Part shown: in pieces, positions 33,606 through 44,463 of the stretch
Layout of the letters: every line of letters begins with the position of its first letter
How positions within the stretch are numbered: the first letter of the stretch is position 1
Source: Faecalicoccus acidiformans
GTDB lineage: Bacteria; Bacillota_I; Bacilli_A; Erysipelotrichales; Erysipelotrichaceae
Direction of reading: 5' to 3'
Length of the DNA stretch: 64,000 nucleotides
NCBI RefSeq assembly: GCF_014202635.1
Contig: NZ_JACHHD010000006.1
Span: forward strand, 1 to 64,000
Program-made: the position numbers and the translations under genes
The notes under the pieces: generated by a model
Told to the model about the DNA's origin: nothing
The model's input: the letters and a program-made list of their open reading frames with translations, nothing else
Databases searched by the model: none

Positions 33606-36167
33606 ATGGTAAATTTTGAACAAATGTCAGAAAGGCTGCAGAAGGTCTTGATGGATTCTGTGAATCTGGCAAAGAGCCATCAACATGCCAGTGTCGATAC
33701 GATTGATGTTTTAGAGGCTATCTATAAGGAAGATGTACTGGATGGATTGTATCAGCGTCTAGGTATCGATAAGCAAAGGGCATTACAGTTGATTGCCCAG
33801 GAGAATCAGCGTGTAGCACGTTCGAGTGCAGCGAATCTGAATTTTTCTATGGAAGTTCAAAATTCTTTGGAAAAGGCGAGTGAATGGGCATCAAAACATG
33901 ACGAAACTTACTTGAGTGTAGCCAGTGTATGGTTAGCTTTGATGTTCAATCGTTCATATATATCAAAACAACTTGTCAAAGAATTTGGACTGCGCCAAGA
34001 AGCGTGTGAACAAGCTGAACTGGAGCGCCGAAATGGTAAAAAATTTGATAGTCCGAATGCCGAAGAAAATGTGGAGGCTTTAAAAAAATATGGTCGAGAT
34101 CTTGTGCAGGATGTTCGAGATGGTAAAATCGATCCAATCATTGGTCGTGACGATGAGATTCGTCGTGTGATGCAGATCTTATCCCGTAAAACAAAAAACA
34201 ATCCTGTATTGATTGGGGAACCTGGGGTTGGTAAGACGGCAGTAGTCGAAGGAATTGCCTGGCGTATCATGAAAAAAGATGTGCCGGAATCTTTAAAAGA
34301 AAAACGCTTGATTGAATTGGATATGGGATCTTTGATTGCAGGTGCAAAATACCGTGGTGAATTCGAGGAGCGTTTGAAAGCAATTTTGGAAGAAGTTAAA
34401 AATGCCAACGGTCAGATCATCTTATTTATTGATGAGATCCATAACTTGGTCGGGGCCGGAAAAACAGAAGGCTCGATGGATGCGGCTAATTTATTAAAAC
34501 CTATGTTGGCAAGAGGAGAACTTCATTGTATCGGAGCTACGACATTCAATGAATATCGGAAATATATCGAAAAGGATGCTGCATTGGAAAGGCGTTTTCA
34601 ACGTGTGAATGTGCAAGAGCCGACCGTTGAAGATACAATCAGTATTTTGCGAGGCTTGAAGGATCGTTTTGAATCCTATCATGGGGTACGAATTCTGGAT
34701 GAGAGTCTGATTGCGGCAGCGACTTTATCTGATCGCTATATTACGGATCGTTTCTTGCCAGATAAAGCCATCGACCTTGTGGATGAAGCTTGTGCAACAT
34801 TAAAAGTGGAAATGGAAAGCATGCCGCAGGAATTGGACGAACTGCAGCGTGAGATCTTGCAGCTGCAGATCGAAAAAACGTCGCTTGCCAAGGAAGAAGA
34901 TAAAAAGGCGATCGAAAGAAGAAATGAAATTGAAGAAAAGTTAGGAAAGCTGCAGAGTGAACGCGACGAGATGCATTCTCGCTGGGAAGATGAAAAAGCA
35001 CTCTTAGCGCATGCCAAAGAAGACAAACAAGCTTTGGAAAGAGCTCGTTTAGATCTGGAACAGGCGCAAAACGATGCCCGTTATGAAGAGGCCGCGCGTT
35101 TACAATACTCCGTGATCCCGGAATTAGAAAAACGCATTCAAAAACAACAAGAGCTCAACAAAGAAGATGCATTGATCCAGGAAACAGTCGATGAAGAAAT
35201 GATTGCGAAGATCGTATCTCGCTGGACGGGTGTCGAAGTGACGCGTTTGGTAGAAAGTGAAAGAGAGAAGCTCTTGCATTTGAAAGATAGTTTACGTAAA
35301 CGTGTCGTTGGACAAGATGAAGCATTAGAATTGGTAACGGATGCGATTCTTAGAAGTAAGGCTCAGATCCAAGATGAAAATCGACCGATTGGCTCATTCT
35401 TGTTTTTAGGACCAACTGGTGTGGGAAAGACGGAAGTAGCCAAAGCCTTGGCAGAACAGCTCTTTGATGATGAGAGACATATAGTTCGTATAGATATGTC
35501 GGAATATATGGAAAAGCACAGTGTTGCCCGGTTGATCGGAGCGCCTCCTGGTTATGTAGGCTATGATGAGGGTGGACAATTGACAGAGGCTGTCCGTCGA
35601 AATCCATATAGTATTGTCTTATTTGATGAAGTGGAAAAGGCGCATCCGGATGTTTTCAATGTGTTGTTACAGATTTTGGATGATGGACGAATCACCGATT
35701 CTAAAGGCGTTACGGTGGACTTTAAAAATACAATCATCATTTTGACAAGCAATCTAGGATCTCAATATGCTTTTGAAGAAAACAATGTCGATCGTTACAT
35801 GGAAGAAGTTAAGCGTCATTTTAAGCCGGAGTTTATCAATCGTTTAGATGAGATCATCGTCTTCCACGCATTGGATGATGTTGCCTTTATTCAAATTGCT
35901 CATAAATTCATGGATCAATTGGCAAAGCGTTTGGAAAATCGGGATATTCATCTTCATGTCAATGATGCGGTCTATCAGCAGATTGCGAAGATGGGTGTCG
36001 ATCCTGTTTATGGGGCTCGTCCTATGAAACGTTATATTCAAAGACAGATCGAAACTAACATTGCCAAAAAAATTATTGAAGCAGGTGCTTTTAAAGAATC
36101 GGATCTATCTGTTGATTTCATAGGCGGACAATATACTTTCCAGATCAAAGAAGTAATATCGCATTAA
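33606..36167 (+). CDS. clpB: ATP-dependent chaperone ClpB
   Basis: ClpB dissolves protein aggregates together with DnaK. The 853-residue protein has the Clp_N repeats (residues 1-145), a first AAA+ domain ([13 protein letters not shown], Walker [14 protein letters not shown], Walker B), a coiled-coil middle domain about residues 395-520 that separates ClpB from ClpC, and a second AAA+ domain ([28 protein letters not shown]). GGAGGGA precedes ATG 33606. It is controlled by two CIRCE elements and ends in its own terminator. Confidence 0.96.
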   Translation: MVNFEQMSERLQKVLMDSVNLAKSHQHASVDTIDVLEAIYKEDVLDGLYQRLGIDKQRALQLIAQENQRVARSSAANLNFSMEVQNSLEKASEWASKHDETYLSVASVWLALMFNRSYISKQLVKEFGLRQEACEQAELERRNGKKFDSPNAEENVEALKKYGRDLVQDVRDGKIDPIIGRDDEIRRVMQILSRKTKNNPVLIGEPGVGKTAVVEGIAWRIMKKDVPESLKEKRLIELDMGSLIAGAKYRGEFEERLKAILEEVKNANGQIILFIDEIHNLVGAGKTEGSMDAANLLKPMLARGELHCIGATTFNEYRKYIEKDAALERRFQRVNVQEPTVEDTISILRGLKDRFESYHGVRILDESLIAAATLSDRYITDRFLPDKAIDLVDEACATLKVEMESMPQELDELQREILQLQIEKTSLAKEEDKKAIERRNEIEEKLGKLQSERDEMHSRWEDEKALLAHAKEDKQALERARLDLEQAQNDARYEEAARLQYSVIPELEKRIQKQQELNKEDALIQETVDEEMIAKIVSRWTGVEVTRLVESEREKLLHLKDSLRKRVVGQDEALELVTDAILRSKAQIQDENRPIGSFLFLGPTGVGKTEVAKALAEQLFDDERHIVRIDMSEYMEKHSVARLIGAPPGYVGYDEGGQLTEAVRRNPYSIVLFDEVEKAHPDVFNVLLQILDDGRITDSKGVTVDFKNTIIILTSNLGSQYAFEENNVDRYMEEVKRHFKPEFINRLDEIIVFHALDDVAFIQIAHKFMDQLAKRLENRDIHLHVNDAVYQQIAKMGVDPVYGARPMKRYIQRQIETNIAKKIIEAGAFKESDLSVDFIGGQYTFQIKEVISH

Positions 36168-36173
36168 GACAGG

Positions 36174-36207
36174 ACTGTTAAGAGATCATCTCTTAACAGT
36201 TTTTTTT
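36174..36207 (+). terminator. Terminator after clpB
   Basis: ACTGTTAAGAGAT-C-ATCTCTTAACAGT followed by TTTTTTT, a stem of up to 12 bp. Confidence 0.92.
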
Positions 36208-36221
36208 GATATAATACATGT

Positions 36222-36375
36222 ATATAAGAACGGATGTATTTGTTTCGGCAGCCTGGTTGTAAGTATTGAATGAAGTTAAGAAAAGCAGATGCTTTTTTGC
36301 AGAATATCATCATTCCAGCTTGGAACCAGGGTCTGTGTTTCAATGATTTCGTTTTTGTTTTTAAAAGTCTAAAAT
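36222..36375 (+). ncRNA. Candidate structured RNA, possibly 6S-like
   Basis: The 367-base gap between clpB and the sirtuin gene has its own promoter (TGATATAAT, hexamer 36210-36215) right after the clpB terminator. The next about 150 bases can fold into one long irregular hairpin: CCTGGTT pairs with AACCAGG, flanked by CAG/CTG outside and TAAG/CTTG inside, then GAATGA pairs with TCATTC, with a small AAAAGC/GCTTTT tip. A weak outer stem and an internal bubble recall 6S RNA, but I cannot confirm the family. The remainder to 36534 shows only a likely promoter and the AGGAGGG of the next gene. Confidence 0.45.
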
Positions 36376-36534
36376 ATAAAAAACGGGGTTTGGCTACTGT
36401 TAGTTTTTAGAAATGACCATCAGTTTTTTTAGCGAAGCATAGGATGCGGTTATCGTATGATATGTAAAAGGGTTCAAGAGTCTTGATTTGTGATTAAAGA
36501 TAGAATCATTTGGGAAGTATAGGAGGGTCCGCTT

Positions 36535-37254
36535 ATGGAATTAAAAGAAATGATCCAACAATCAAATCGAATTGTATTTTTCGGAGGTGCAGGAGTCAGT
36601 ACGGAAAGTGGGATCCCGGATTTTCGCAGTGATAATGGGCTTTACAAAAAGAAATATCCTTATCCGGCCGAAATCATGGTCTCTCACTCTTTCTTTGTCC
36701 AAAATCCGGAGGCCTTCTTCGACTTTTATTTTAATCAGATGGTTTATCCGGATGCAATGCCAAACGAGGCTCATAAAGCCTTGGCTCGTTTAGAAAAACA
36801 AGGCAAATGCAAAGCGGTGATCACACAAAATATTGATGGACTGCATCAAAAGGCGGGTTCTAAAAATGTGTTTGAGTTACATGGAACGACGCTGAAGAAT
36901 ACGTGTATGCATTGTCATGCGCATTATTCTTTAGAACAGACAATGGAAAACAGAGATTCAAAGGGGATCCCTCGCTGTTCACGATGTGGAGGAATCATTA
37001 AACCGGATGTGGTTCTTTATGAAGAAGGATTGGATCAAAAAGTATTATACGGAGCTGTGCAGGCTATTGAACAAGCGGATCTTTTGATTATAGGTGGAAC
37101 GAGTCTTGTGGTCTATCCGGCAGCTGGATTGATTGATTATTTTCATGGGAAATATCTGGTATTGATCAATAAGTCAACGACTAATCGAGATGGCATGGCC
37201 AATTTAGTGATTCATGATTCTATTGGAGAAGTTTTAAAAGCAGCAGTTGACTAG
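36535..37254 (+). CDS. Sir2-family NAD-dependent protein deacylase (sirtuin)
   Basis: The 239-residue enzyme removes acyl groups from lysines using NAD. Conserved parts are GGAGVSTESGIPDFRS (residues 17-32), TQNIDGLHQKAG, the catalytic histidine in FELHGT, a zinc site CMHC...CSRC, and KPDVVLYEE plus IIGGTSLVVYPAAGL. AGGAGGG precedes the ATG. Length and motifs match the bacterial CobB/SrtN type. It is an isolated gene with a strong palindromic terminator. Confidence 0.95.
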   Translation: MELKEMIQQSNRIVFFGGAGVSTESGIPDFRSDNGLYKKKYPYPAEIMVSHSFFVQNPEAFFDFYFNQMVYPDAMPNEAHKALARLEKQGKCKAVITQNIDGLHQKAGSKNVFELHGTTLKNTCMHCHAHYSLEQTMENRDSKGIPRCSRCGGIIKPDVVLYEEGLDQKVLYGAVQAIEQADLLIIGGTSLVVYPAAGLIDYFHGKYLVLINKSTTNRDGMANLVIHDSIGEVLKAAVD

Positions 37255-37280
37255 AATACAGAATTCTGTATTCTTTTTTT
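37254..37280 (+). terminator. Terminator after the sirtuin gene
   Basis: GAATACAGAATTCTGTATTC, a perfect 20-base palindrome, followed by seven T. Confidence 0.88.
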
Positions 37281-37296
37281 GGAAGGAATGATTTAG

Positions 37297-38643
37297 GTGG
37301 ATTCACAGTTACTGAGAGGATCTGTATCAAAATCTTTGATTTTGTTTTCTTTGCCCATGATCTTGGGGAATCTCTTACAACAGTTCTATAATGTAGCGGA
37401 TACTTTGATTGTTGGGCAATGCATAGGAAGTGATGCTTTAGCGGCTGTCGGTTCTTCTTATACTTTGATGACTTTTTTGAATTCTATCGTACTTGGTCTC
37501 TGCATGGGCAGTGGAGTTTTGTTTTCTATGTACTTCGGGGCGAAAAAATTCGATCATATGAAGCAGACTTTTTTTGTTTCTTTTGTAGGGATCGGAGTCT
37601 TGTCTTTGATCTTGGAAGGATTCTGTTTGATCTGGATGGATCCTATACTTCATATGTTGAATATTCCGGATTCGATTTATTCCATGACGCAGGATTACTT
37701 GTTCGTGATTTTTTTAGGGATCTTTTTTACTTTTCTATATAATTATTTTGCATCTGTTTTGCGAGCTTTATCGGATTCACGAACGCCACTGGTGTTTTTG
37801 GGAATCGCTGCTGTCATGAATATCGTCTTAGATCTGGTTTTTATCTTAGTATTCAATTTATCGGTAAAAGGGGCAGCGATAGCGACGACGCTTTCTCAAG
37901 TGTTCAGCGGCCTGGGGATGATGTTTTATGTGTTCAAGGTGCGTAAAGATCTGATGCCTGCACGTTCACAATGTCATTTTTCTTTTCCGTTATTAAAAAA
38001 GGTTGCCGATTTTTCTTTGTTGACATGTCTTCAACAATCGGTCATGAATTTTGGAATTTTGATGATACAAGGTCTGGTGAATCAATTTGGTGTGATCACC
38101 ATGTCTGCTTTTGCGGCGGCTGTTAAAATCGATTCTTTTGCTTATATGCCTTTGCAGGATTTTGGAAATGCCTTTTCCACTTTCATCGCACAAAATCATG
38201 GGGCTCAACAAGCGGATCGCATTCGCAAAGGGTTGTCTCGAGCCATCCTGATCGCTTTTGTGTTCTGTGTTGTGATTTCTTCTTTGGTTTTTGGCTTTGC
38301 CCAGCCTTTGATGGGATTATTTATCGATCTTTCACAGACTGCGATCATTGCGCAAGGAGTAGAGTATTTGCGCATTGAAGGCTCTTGTTATGTGGGAATC
38401 GGATGCTTATTCTTGTTGTATGGCTATTATCGGGGGATTGGCAAGGCAGGCATGTCTTTGGCTTTGACGATTCTTTCGCTGGGGACGCGGGTTGTTTTAT
38501 CTTATTCGTTCGCAAATACTTTTGGAACCTGGATCATATGGTGGTCGATTCCCATCGGGTGGTTTCTGGCTGATTTTGTGGGAATTCTTTATGGATTCAT
38601 TCATGAAAAAGAGTATTTCAAAATTTCTTTTAAAGATTCTTAG
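37297..38643 (+). CDS. MATE-family efflux transporter
   Basis: The 448-residue membrane protein has twelve hydrophobic segments in the MATE pattern, with the N-terminal SLPMILGNLLQQFYNVADTL and VGQCIGSDALAAVGSSY stretches of the DinF/NorM-type clan, and in the second half FGNAFSTFIAQNHGAQQ. It probably exports cationic compounds by Na+ or H+ antiport. The start is GTG at 37297 with GGAAGGA 10 bases upstream. Confidence 0.94.
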   Translation: MDSQLLRGSVSKSLILFSLPMILGNLLQQFYNVADTLIVGQCIGSDALAAVGSSYTLMTFLNSIVLGLCMGSGVLFSMYFGAKKFDHMKQTFFVSFVGIGVLSLILEGFCLIWMDPILHMLNIPDSIYSMTQDYLFVIFLGIFFTFLYNYFASVLRALSDSRTPLVFLGIAAVMNIVLDLVFILVFNLSVKGAAIATTLSQVFSGLGMMFYVFKVRKDLMPARSQCHFSFPLLKKVADFSLLTCLQQSVMNFGILMIQGLVNQFGVITMSAFAAAVKIDSFAYMPLQDFGNAFSTFIAQNHGAQQADRIRKGLSRAILIAFVFCVVISSLVFGFAQPLMGLFIDLSQTAIIAQGVEYLRIEGSCYVGIGCLFLLYGYYRGIGKAGMSLALTILSLGTRVVLSYSFANTFGTWIIWWSIPIGWFLADFVGILYGFIHEKEYFKISFKDS

Positions 38644-38646
38644 AGT

Positions 38647-38714
38647 CCCCACTTTTTAATTTAAATCGCTAAATTTTAACGCTTTCTTAACATAAACAGT
38701 CAGTTTTAGTGGGG
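38647..38714. repeat. Inverted repeat CCCCACT / AGTGGGG
   Basis: CCCCACT at 38647-38653 and AGTGGGG at 38708-38714 are 54 bases apart, just after the MATE stop. The space between is AT-rich, and the right arm is followed by a G-rich stretch. It could be a weak termination or regulatory fold; no T tail is present. Confidence 0.35.
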
Positions 38715-38804
38715 AGGGTGGTAGTCCGTTTCGAGCTAATATTAAAAATTTGGCACCCATTAAGATATAATTTAATAAATAAAGAAGTGTTTAGAGGATA
38801 CGTT

Positions 38805-39017
38805 ATGAAGTTAAAGAGGATTAGAGATCTAAGAGAAGACAACGATCTGACGCAAGCCGAAATCGCTAAGTATCTTAATGTAACCCAAAGAACTTACTCC
38901 AGGTATGAAAATGATGACCGGGCGATTCCCCTTGAACAACTTGTAAAGTTGGCCGATTATTATAGTACGAGCGTTGACTATCTCTTAAATCGTACCGACA
39001 AAAAAGACCCATATTAA
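38805..39017 (+). CDS. Small XRE-family helix-turn-helix regulator
   Basis: The 70-residue protein is a complete Cro/CI-type domain: KRIRDLREDNDLTQAEIAKY, then LNVTQRTYSRYENDDRAIP and LEQLVKLADYYSTSVDYLLN. Such proteins commonly autoregulate or control a neighbouring gene; the target here is not evident. ATG 38805 follows AGAGGATA; the open frame from 38709 has an unrelated N-terminus. A bidirectional terminator follows. Confidence 0.92.
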   Translation: MKLKRIRDLREDNDLTQAEIAKYLNVTQRTYSRYENDDRAIPLEQLVKLADYYSTSVDYLLNRTDKKDPY

Positions 39018-39043
39018 AAAGTACAAGTTTTGCTTGTACTTTT
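39017..39043. terminator. Bidirectional terminator
   Basis: AAAAGTACAAG-TTTTG-CTTGTACTTTT between the XRE gene and the convergent HAD gene. Confidence 0.88.
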
Positions 39044-39049
39044 ATGGCG

Positions 39050-39832
39050 TTATATTTTGTTGAACCATCCTTCTTTTTCACAAATACGATATATTCCATC
39101 ATCTATATTCGCATCCGTGACAATGGATGCTTTTTCTTTAAGCTCTTCGCAGGCATTTCCCATCGCAATACTTGTCCATTGGGGATCAAACATTACTAAA
39201 TCGTTGGTGTCGTCTCCAAAGACGACGACGTCCTTGAGATCTCCTTGTATCTCTTTCATCATATCCAATATGCCTTGATGTTTGGCATCGTATTGAAAAA
39301 TAAAATACTCTGGAACAAATCGCAGATGGCCTATGGTATTTAAGAGTTTCATTTCGCTTTCTTGTTCTGGTTTGATCGACATGTAGATTTTATAGATGAC
39401 TTTGAGTTTATCATAATCTAAATCGGGTTGAATAAAATAGCGTGTAGGTTCTTGGCGTTCGCCTACTTGCTGGCGGAAAAGATCATTTTTCGCATAGACA
39501 TCAATGGAATCGTCCAGCTGTAATAGAACGCCGATATTGTGCTCTTCTGCTTCTTTGATCAATGCGATGGCTTTATCACGATCTAAAGGGATGTTTCGAA
39601 TCAGGGTATCGTTGATGACAAGACCTCCGCCTCCGCAGCAGACCATGTTATGAAGACCGACTTCTTTCATAAAATTGATCGATTTATAATGTGCTCGTCC
39701 GGTTGCGATGGCTACAAAATGCCCAGCTTCCTGTAATTTGTCTAATGCGGTCTGAGCACTGGGAACGATCTTGTTGGTTTTGCGATCTGTTAGAGTTCCG
39801 TCAATATCAAAGAAAAAATACTTTTTATGCAT
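39050..39832 (-). CDS. Cof-type HAD-superfamily phosphatase
   Basis: The 260-residue hydrolase shows FFDIDGTLTD (motif I), IATGRAHY (motif II), a lysine near the cap end (AKHQGILDM) and VVFGDDTNDLVMF (motif IV). It belongs to the same Cof/IIB group as the product of the gene at 2954, but the two are not close copies. The substrate is unknown. AAAGGAGA lies upstream of ATG 39832 on its strand. Confidence 0.93.
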   Translation of the reverse strand: MHKKYFFFDIDGTLTDRKTNKIVPSAQTALDKLQEAGHFVAIATGRAHYKSINFMKEVGLHNMVCCGGGGLVINDTLIRNIPLDRDKAIALIKEAEEHNIGVLLQLDDSIDVYAKNDLFRQQVGERQEPTRYFIQPDLDYDKLKVIYKIYMSIKPEQESEMKLLNTIGHLRFVPEYFIFQYDAKHQGILDMMKEIQGDLKDVVVFGDDTNDLVMFDPQWTSIAMGNACEELKEKASIVTDANIDDGIYRICEKEGWFNKI

Positions 39833-39892
39833 AAAGGTTCTCCTTTCTGAATATTTGTTAGTTTGATTATATATAGAAAAAAGGATTTCTTA

Positions 39893-39923
39893 CAAAAAAA
39901 CAGAGAAAAATTGATTTTCTCTG

Positions 39924-39926
<3 letters not shown>
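39893..39926 (-). terminator. Terminator of purA (minus strand)
   Basis: AACAGAGAAAA / TTTTCTCTGTT stem with an A run on the plus strand that forms the T tail on the minus strand. Confidence 0.88.
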
Positions 39927-41216
<1,290 letters not shown>

Positions 41217-41364
41217 TTAAACAATACAGAAAAATTATATCAAAACTGAAAATATAGTCAATTTGGATTCCTGAAAACCCGAAGCATTCCATATAGAAAA
41301 ATAAACTTAATCTTTTGATTTTACTATATTTATCGTATAATTAATCCGAATGGGAGATAGTGAG

Positions 41365-41727
41365 ATGAAAAATAGATTATCAAAACGAGAGTTAGATATC
41401 ATGGAAGTTTTGTGGAGCAGCGAAAAACCTCTATCGGCCAATGATATCTTGCATGCTATTCCGGATATTACAATGAATACTATTCAGCCAAATTTGAAAA
41501 AGTTGATGAAAAAAGGATATATTGAGGTAAGTGGTGTAGGTTATACAAAAAACTCTATCACAAGACAATTCTCTCCTTTGATCACACAGGCTACTTATAT
41601 TTCTCGATATTTGGATTCAAAAGCCTTTAAGGATCTGGCTTTATTCTTTGTAGATCAGACCTCGAGCGTTGAAGTGCTCGATCAGCTTCAATCTTATATA
41701 GAACAAAAGAAAGAAGAATTACAATAG
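41365..41727 (+). CDS. BlaI/MecI-type transcriptional repressor
   Basis: The 120-residue protein starts with the winged-helix signature LSKRELDIMEVLWSSEKPLS, then DITMNTIQPNLKKLMKKGYIEVSG (quoted in parts), and ends in a helical dimerisation tail. Related regulators control beta-lactam resistance or unrelated genes; no bla or mec gene lies nearby. The ATG at 41365 has GGAG 8 bases upstream. A second in-frame ATG at 41350 follows a TATAAT at leaderless distance, so a slightly longer leaderless form is possible. Confidence 0.88.
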   Translation: MKNRLSKRELDIMEVLWSSEKPLSANDILHAIPDITMNTIQPNLKKLMKKGYIEVSGVGYTKNSITRQFSPLITQATYISRYLDSKAFKDLALFFVDQTSSVEVLDQLQSYIEQKKEELQ

Positions 41728-41731
41728 ATAT

Positions 41732-41755
41732 AAAGGGTATGTTACGTGCCCTTTT
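41732..41755 (+). terminator. Terminator after the BlaI-type gene
   Basis: AAAGGG-loop-CCCTTTTATTTT, a modest stem with a T-rich tail. Confidence 0.7.
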
Positions 41756-41817
41756 ATTTTGTTGATTAAAAATTAATTGAAACCCACTGGAAAGTGTGCT
41801 AGAATAAACGAGCGCTT

Positions 41818-41891
41818 AGGGGTATAGTTCAATGGTAGAACAGCGGTCTCCAAAACCGTTGATGTGGGTTCAACTCCTGCTACCCCTGCCA
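41818..41891 (+). tRNA. tRNA-Trp (anticodon CCA)
   Basis: The acceptor stem AGGGGTA/TACCCCT, the D arm, the anticodon loop CTCCAAA with CCA, and the T arm GGGTTCAACTCC fold normally, and the CCA end is encoded (41889-41891). An extended-type promoter (TTGAAA at 41778, TAGAAT at 41800) lies upstream. Its 3' end is the left copy of a 22-bp repeat used as an attachment site. Confidence 0.96.
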
Positions 41892-41896
41892 GTTAG
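41875..41896 (+). repeat. Left attachment-site repeat (tRNA-Trp 3' end)
   Basis: A 22-bp sequence starting TCCTGCTACCCCTGCC and ending AGTTAG. It covers the last part of tRNA-Trp and 5 bases beyond, and is repeated exactly at 44617-44638. Confidence 0.85.
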
Positions 41897-41903
41897 TAAA
41901 CAT

Positions 41904-41946
41904 AAGCTCGAAATATCCTTTATTTAAAGGCATTTCGAGCTTTTTG
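41904..41946 (+). terminator. Terminator after tRNA-Trp
   Basis: AAGCTCGAAAT / ATTTCGAGCTT, an 11-bp stem with a 17-base loop and a T run. Confidence 0.85.
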
Positions 41947-41962
41947 TTTTACTTTTATACTA

Positions 41963-42060
41963 TCACTGACCAGATTTCTGACCAGATTTATTAATTTTTA
42001 TCTCTAATTTGTATGTTTTCAATCTCTTTTTTCTTCATACATTTTTTTAAACCAAACATT
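41963..42060 (-). pseudogene. Remnant of an integrase C-terminus (left end)
   Basis: Read on the minus strand, one frame gives a tail ending KSGQKSGQ followed by a stop at 41963, and another gives a short ATG-initiated peptide KKKEIENIQIRDKN ending at 41991. Integrases of Gram-positive elements often end with SGQ-rich tails beside the att site. The fragment is at most about 30 codons, so the call rests on motif and position only. Confidence 0.35.
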
Positions 42061-42069
42061 TTTTGAGGC

Positions 42070-42094
42070 AAGGTGGCAGTACTGCCACCTTTTA
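42070..42094 (+). terminator. Perfect palindrome, terminator-like
   Basis: AAGGTGGCAGTACTGCCACC followed by TTTTAT: an 11-bp inverted repeat with no loop. It lies upstream of the surface protein gene, with no intact gene before it, so it may be left over from a lost gene. Confidence 0.65.
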
Positions 42095-42183
42095 TCTTGG
42101 ATCTTCAATTGTTTTTTATAGCATAGATTGTTATACTTTTTCTATAAATAAGGCGATTTAACTATTTAAAGGAGAAAAACAAA

Positions 42184-44355
42184 ATGAAGAGAAAAGACAT
42201 ATTACCTGTTCTTTTGACTGGAGCTTTATCTGTATCTACATTTGCCAATACATTAAGTGTATTCGCTCAGGAAGAACAGTCAAATGAAACTAATACAGTA
42301 GTAGATAAAATAGATGATGGTAATATACAGAATATAGAAAATGAAATTGCAGATGCGAATACATCTACAGAAACAGAGAAGAAAGATGAAGAATCTATTG
42401 AAACCAATAACGTTGTAGGAAATCAAATCCATGAAATAGAGTCGTTAGAAGACAGTAATTCTATCTCTATAGAAAATTCATCAGAAGAGCCATCAAAAAA
42501 GGAGGTTAAAAACAATGATAAAAATCAAGCCGGAGATTTCCTTGTTGAAGGTGGAGAGAAAGGAATAGATTGGGATTTTACTATACAGCATGATGGAAAC
42601 AGCCCAATAACCATAAAAAAGAATGGTTCTTATACAATTATAGGAAATGGAACAGCAGCAAAGAATTATCAAATTAATATCGATGCCAATGTCACATGTA
42701 CGCTTACTTTAAATAATGTAAATATTGAAGCTATGTATGCAGGTATGAATATAAATGGAAATGCGAATGTCACATTAAATTTGGTTGGAAACAATAGAAT
42801 TGTTGCCGGCAATGTATATAATGCAGGAATCCAATTTAATGGTAGTGGAAATGTGTTGACCATCAATTCGGATGGTACAGGAACATTATATGCAAAAGGA
42901 ATGAGCCAAGCTGGTATAGGTGGTGGAAGTGTCGATGGTATTATCAAGATTTTAGGAGGTACCATTACTGCAACGTCAGACCATAGTTATGGCATAGGAG
43001 GAGCATCTTCGCAAAATATAATAATTGCAGGTGGAAGTGTAAAAGGAAGCGTTTCTAGCACTCCTACCGATGAACAAGGTAACAATCTTTATCTTGCAAG
43101 GTTAGACGGGCTTGCTGGAGTGAACAATGTTACGGTTGATGGAAAAGAATATACTCGATCTGGTAATCATTCGGATGGAGATGGAACGTTCTATCTTTAT
43201 TTGACTGGTCAGGATCATACGATTACCGCAAATGGGAAAACTTATGCGGTGTCTTGGAATGGGGAAAGCAAAAATTTTGAAATTGAAGACGCTAGTTACT
43301 CTGCATCAGTTACTCCTGCTAAAATAACCTTGCCTTCAGTTAAAGAAGGTTATGATCCGCAAGATCCAGAATATATAACTATTAAAAATACCGGCAATCA
43401 AACGATTAAATTAGAAGATCATGGAGCAAATCCTTGGCTTATCATTACGCTTGATAAAAATACTTTACAACCAAATGAAGAAGCCAAAGTTTCGATCAAA
43501 CTAAAAGATGGTCTAAGCGCTGAAAAAAGATCTACTTTATATGCCTTTATCACTTATACCAGCGAAGATGATAGTTATAGAGATCATGCCAGCTTTAAAG
43601 TAACTTATGAGATAATACACGATATGAAATATGTCGAAGCGAAAGAGCCAACTCATACGAGCGAAGGCAATATCGCCTATTGGTATTGTGAACACTGTGA
43701 TAAATACTATGATGATGCACTTGGCACTAATGAATTAAGTTTAGAGGATATAGCTATCCCAAAACTAACGGATCATACAGCAACCGATACTTGGTATCAT
43801 GATGAAAACAGTCACTGGCATACCTGTGAATGTGGAGAAGTCTTAGATAAAGAAGCTCATGAGTATAAATGGGTCATCGATAAAGAAGCTACTGCAACAA
43901 GTGAAGGTTTAAAACATGAAGAATGTAGTATTTGTGGTTATCAAAAAGAAGCAATTGTCATTCCGGTTGTTGGAACAGAAAACCAAGCACCCGTTATTAA
44001 CGCCAAAGACCAGACTTTAACCGTAGGTGATAAGTTTGATCCAATGAAAGGTGTTACAGCTACGGATAAAGAAGATGGTGACTTAACAGATAAGATCGTT
44101 ATTACCAAGAATACGGTCGATACTTCAAAAGCTGGCAAATATACTGTTGATTATGAAGTAACCGATAATGGTGGTACTCGTGTTCGTAAGACGATCGTTG
44201 TGACTGTAAAAGAAAAGACTGCAGCAGATTCTAAGAGAACAAACGGCACAAAGACCAGTGCTGGATTCGGAATTGGACTGTTCTCTTCTTTAGCAGGTGC
44301 ATCTGCTGTAGGAGCAGGAATCTTGTCTGTTCTTAAAAAGAGAAATGGTAAGTAA
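42184..44355 (+). CDS. Large surface protein with carbohydrate-binding-like and Ig-like domains
   Basis: The 723-residue protein has a signal peptide (KRKDILPVLLTGALSVSTF, cleavage near FAQE), an acidic Ser/Glu/Asn-rich linker, then a beta-solenoid-like region (NVTCTLTLNNVNIEA, NVTLNLVGNNRI, residues about 150-300) resembling the Cthe_2159-type carbohydrate-binding domain. It continues with a Cys-rich region (YCEHCDKYY, CECGEV, CSICGY), a DUF5011-type Ig-like domain (APVINAKDQTLTVGDKFDP) and a final membrane helix ending KKRNGK. No LPxTG motif is visible, so anchoring is by the helix or a non-standard signal. It is the only intact gene of the island, so it was probably acquired. Confidence 0.88.
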   Translation: MKRKDILPVLLTGALSVSTFANTLSVFAQEEQSNETNTVVDKIDDGNIQNIENEIADANTSTETEKKDEESIETNNVVGNQIHEIESLEDSNSISIENSSEEPSKKEVKNNDKNQAGDFLVEGGEKGIDWDFTIQHDGNSPITIKKNGSYTIIGNGTAAKNYQINIDANVTCTLTLNNVNIEAMYAGMNINGNANVTLNLVGNNRIVAGNVYNAGIQFNGSGNVLTINSDGTGTLYAKGMSQAGIGGGSVDGIIKILGGTITATSDHSYGIGGASSQNIIIAGGSVKGSVSSTPTDEQGNNLYLARLDGLAGVNNVTVDGKEYTRSGNHSDGDGTFYLYLTGQDHTITANGKTYAVSWNGESKNFEIEDASYSASVTPAKITLPSVKEGYDPQDPEYITIKNTGNQTIKLEDHGANPWLIITLDKNTLQPNEEAKVSIKLKDGLSAEKRSTLYAFITYTSEDDSYRDHASFKVTYEIIHDMKYVEAKEPTHTSEGNIAYWYCEHCDKYYDDALGTNELSLEDIAIPKLTDHTATDTWYHDENSHWHTCECGEVLDKEAHEYKWVIDKEATATSEGLKHEECSICGYQKEAIVIPVVGTENQAPVINAKDQTLTVGDKFDPMKGVTATDKEDGDLTDKIVITKNTVDTSKAGKYTVDYEVTDNGGTRVRKTIVVTVKEKTAADSKRTNGTKTSAGFGIGLFSSLAGASAVGAGILSVLKKRNGK

Positions 44356-44401
44356 AACGATTTAATGATATACTTTCATTGACATACATTAATACCTTAC
44401 A

Positions 44402-44433
44402 TAAGAAGAAGCTGAAAATGGCCTCTTCTTTTT
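44402..44433 (+). terminator. Terminator after the surface protein gene
   Basis: AAGAAGA-loop-TCTTCTT followed by a run of T. Confidence 0.75.
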
Positions 44434-44463
44434 TTGTATGATTCAGAAATTCGAAAAGTAAAC

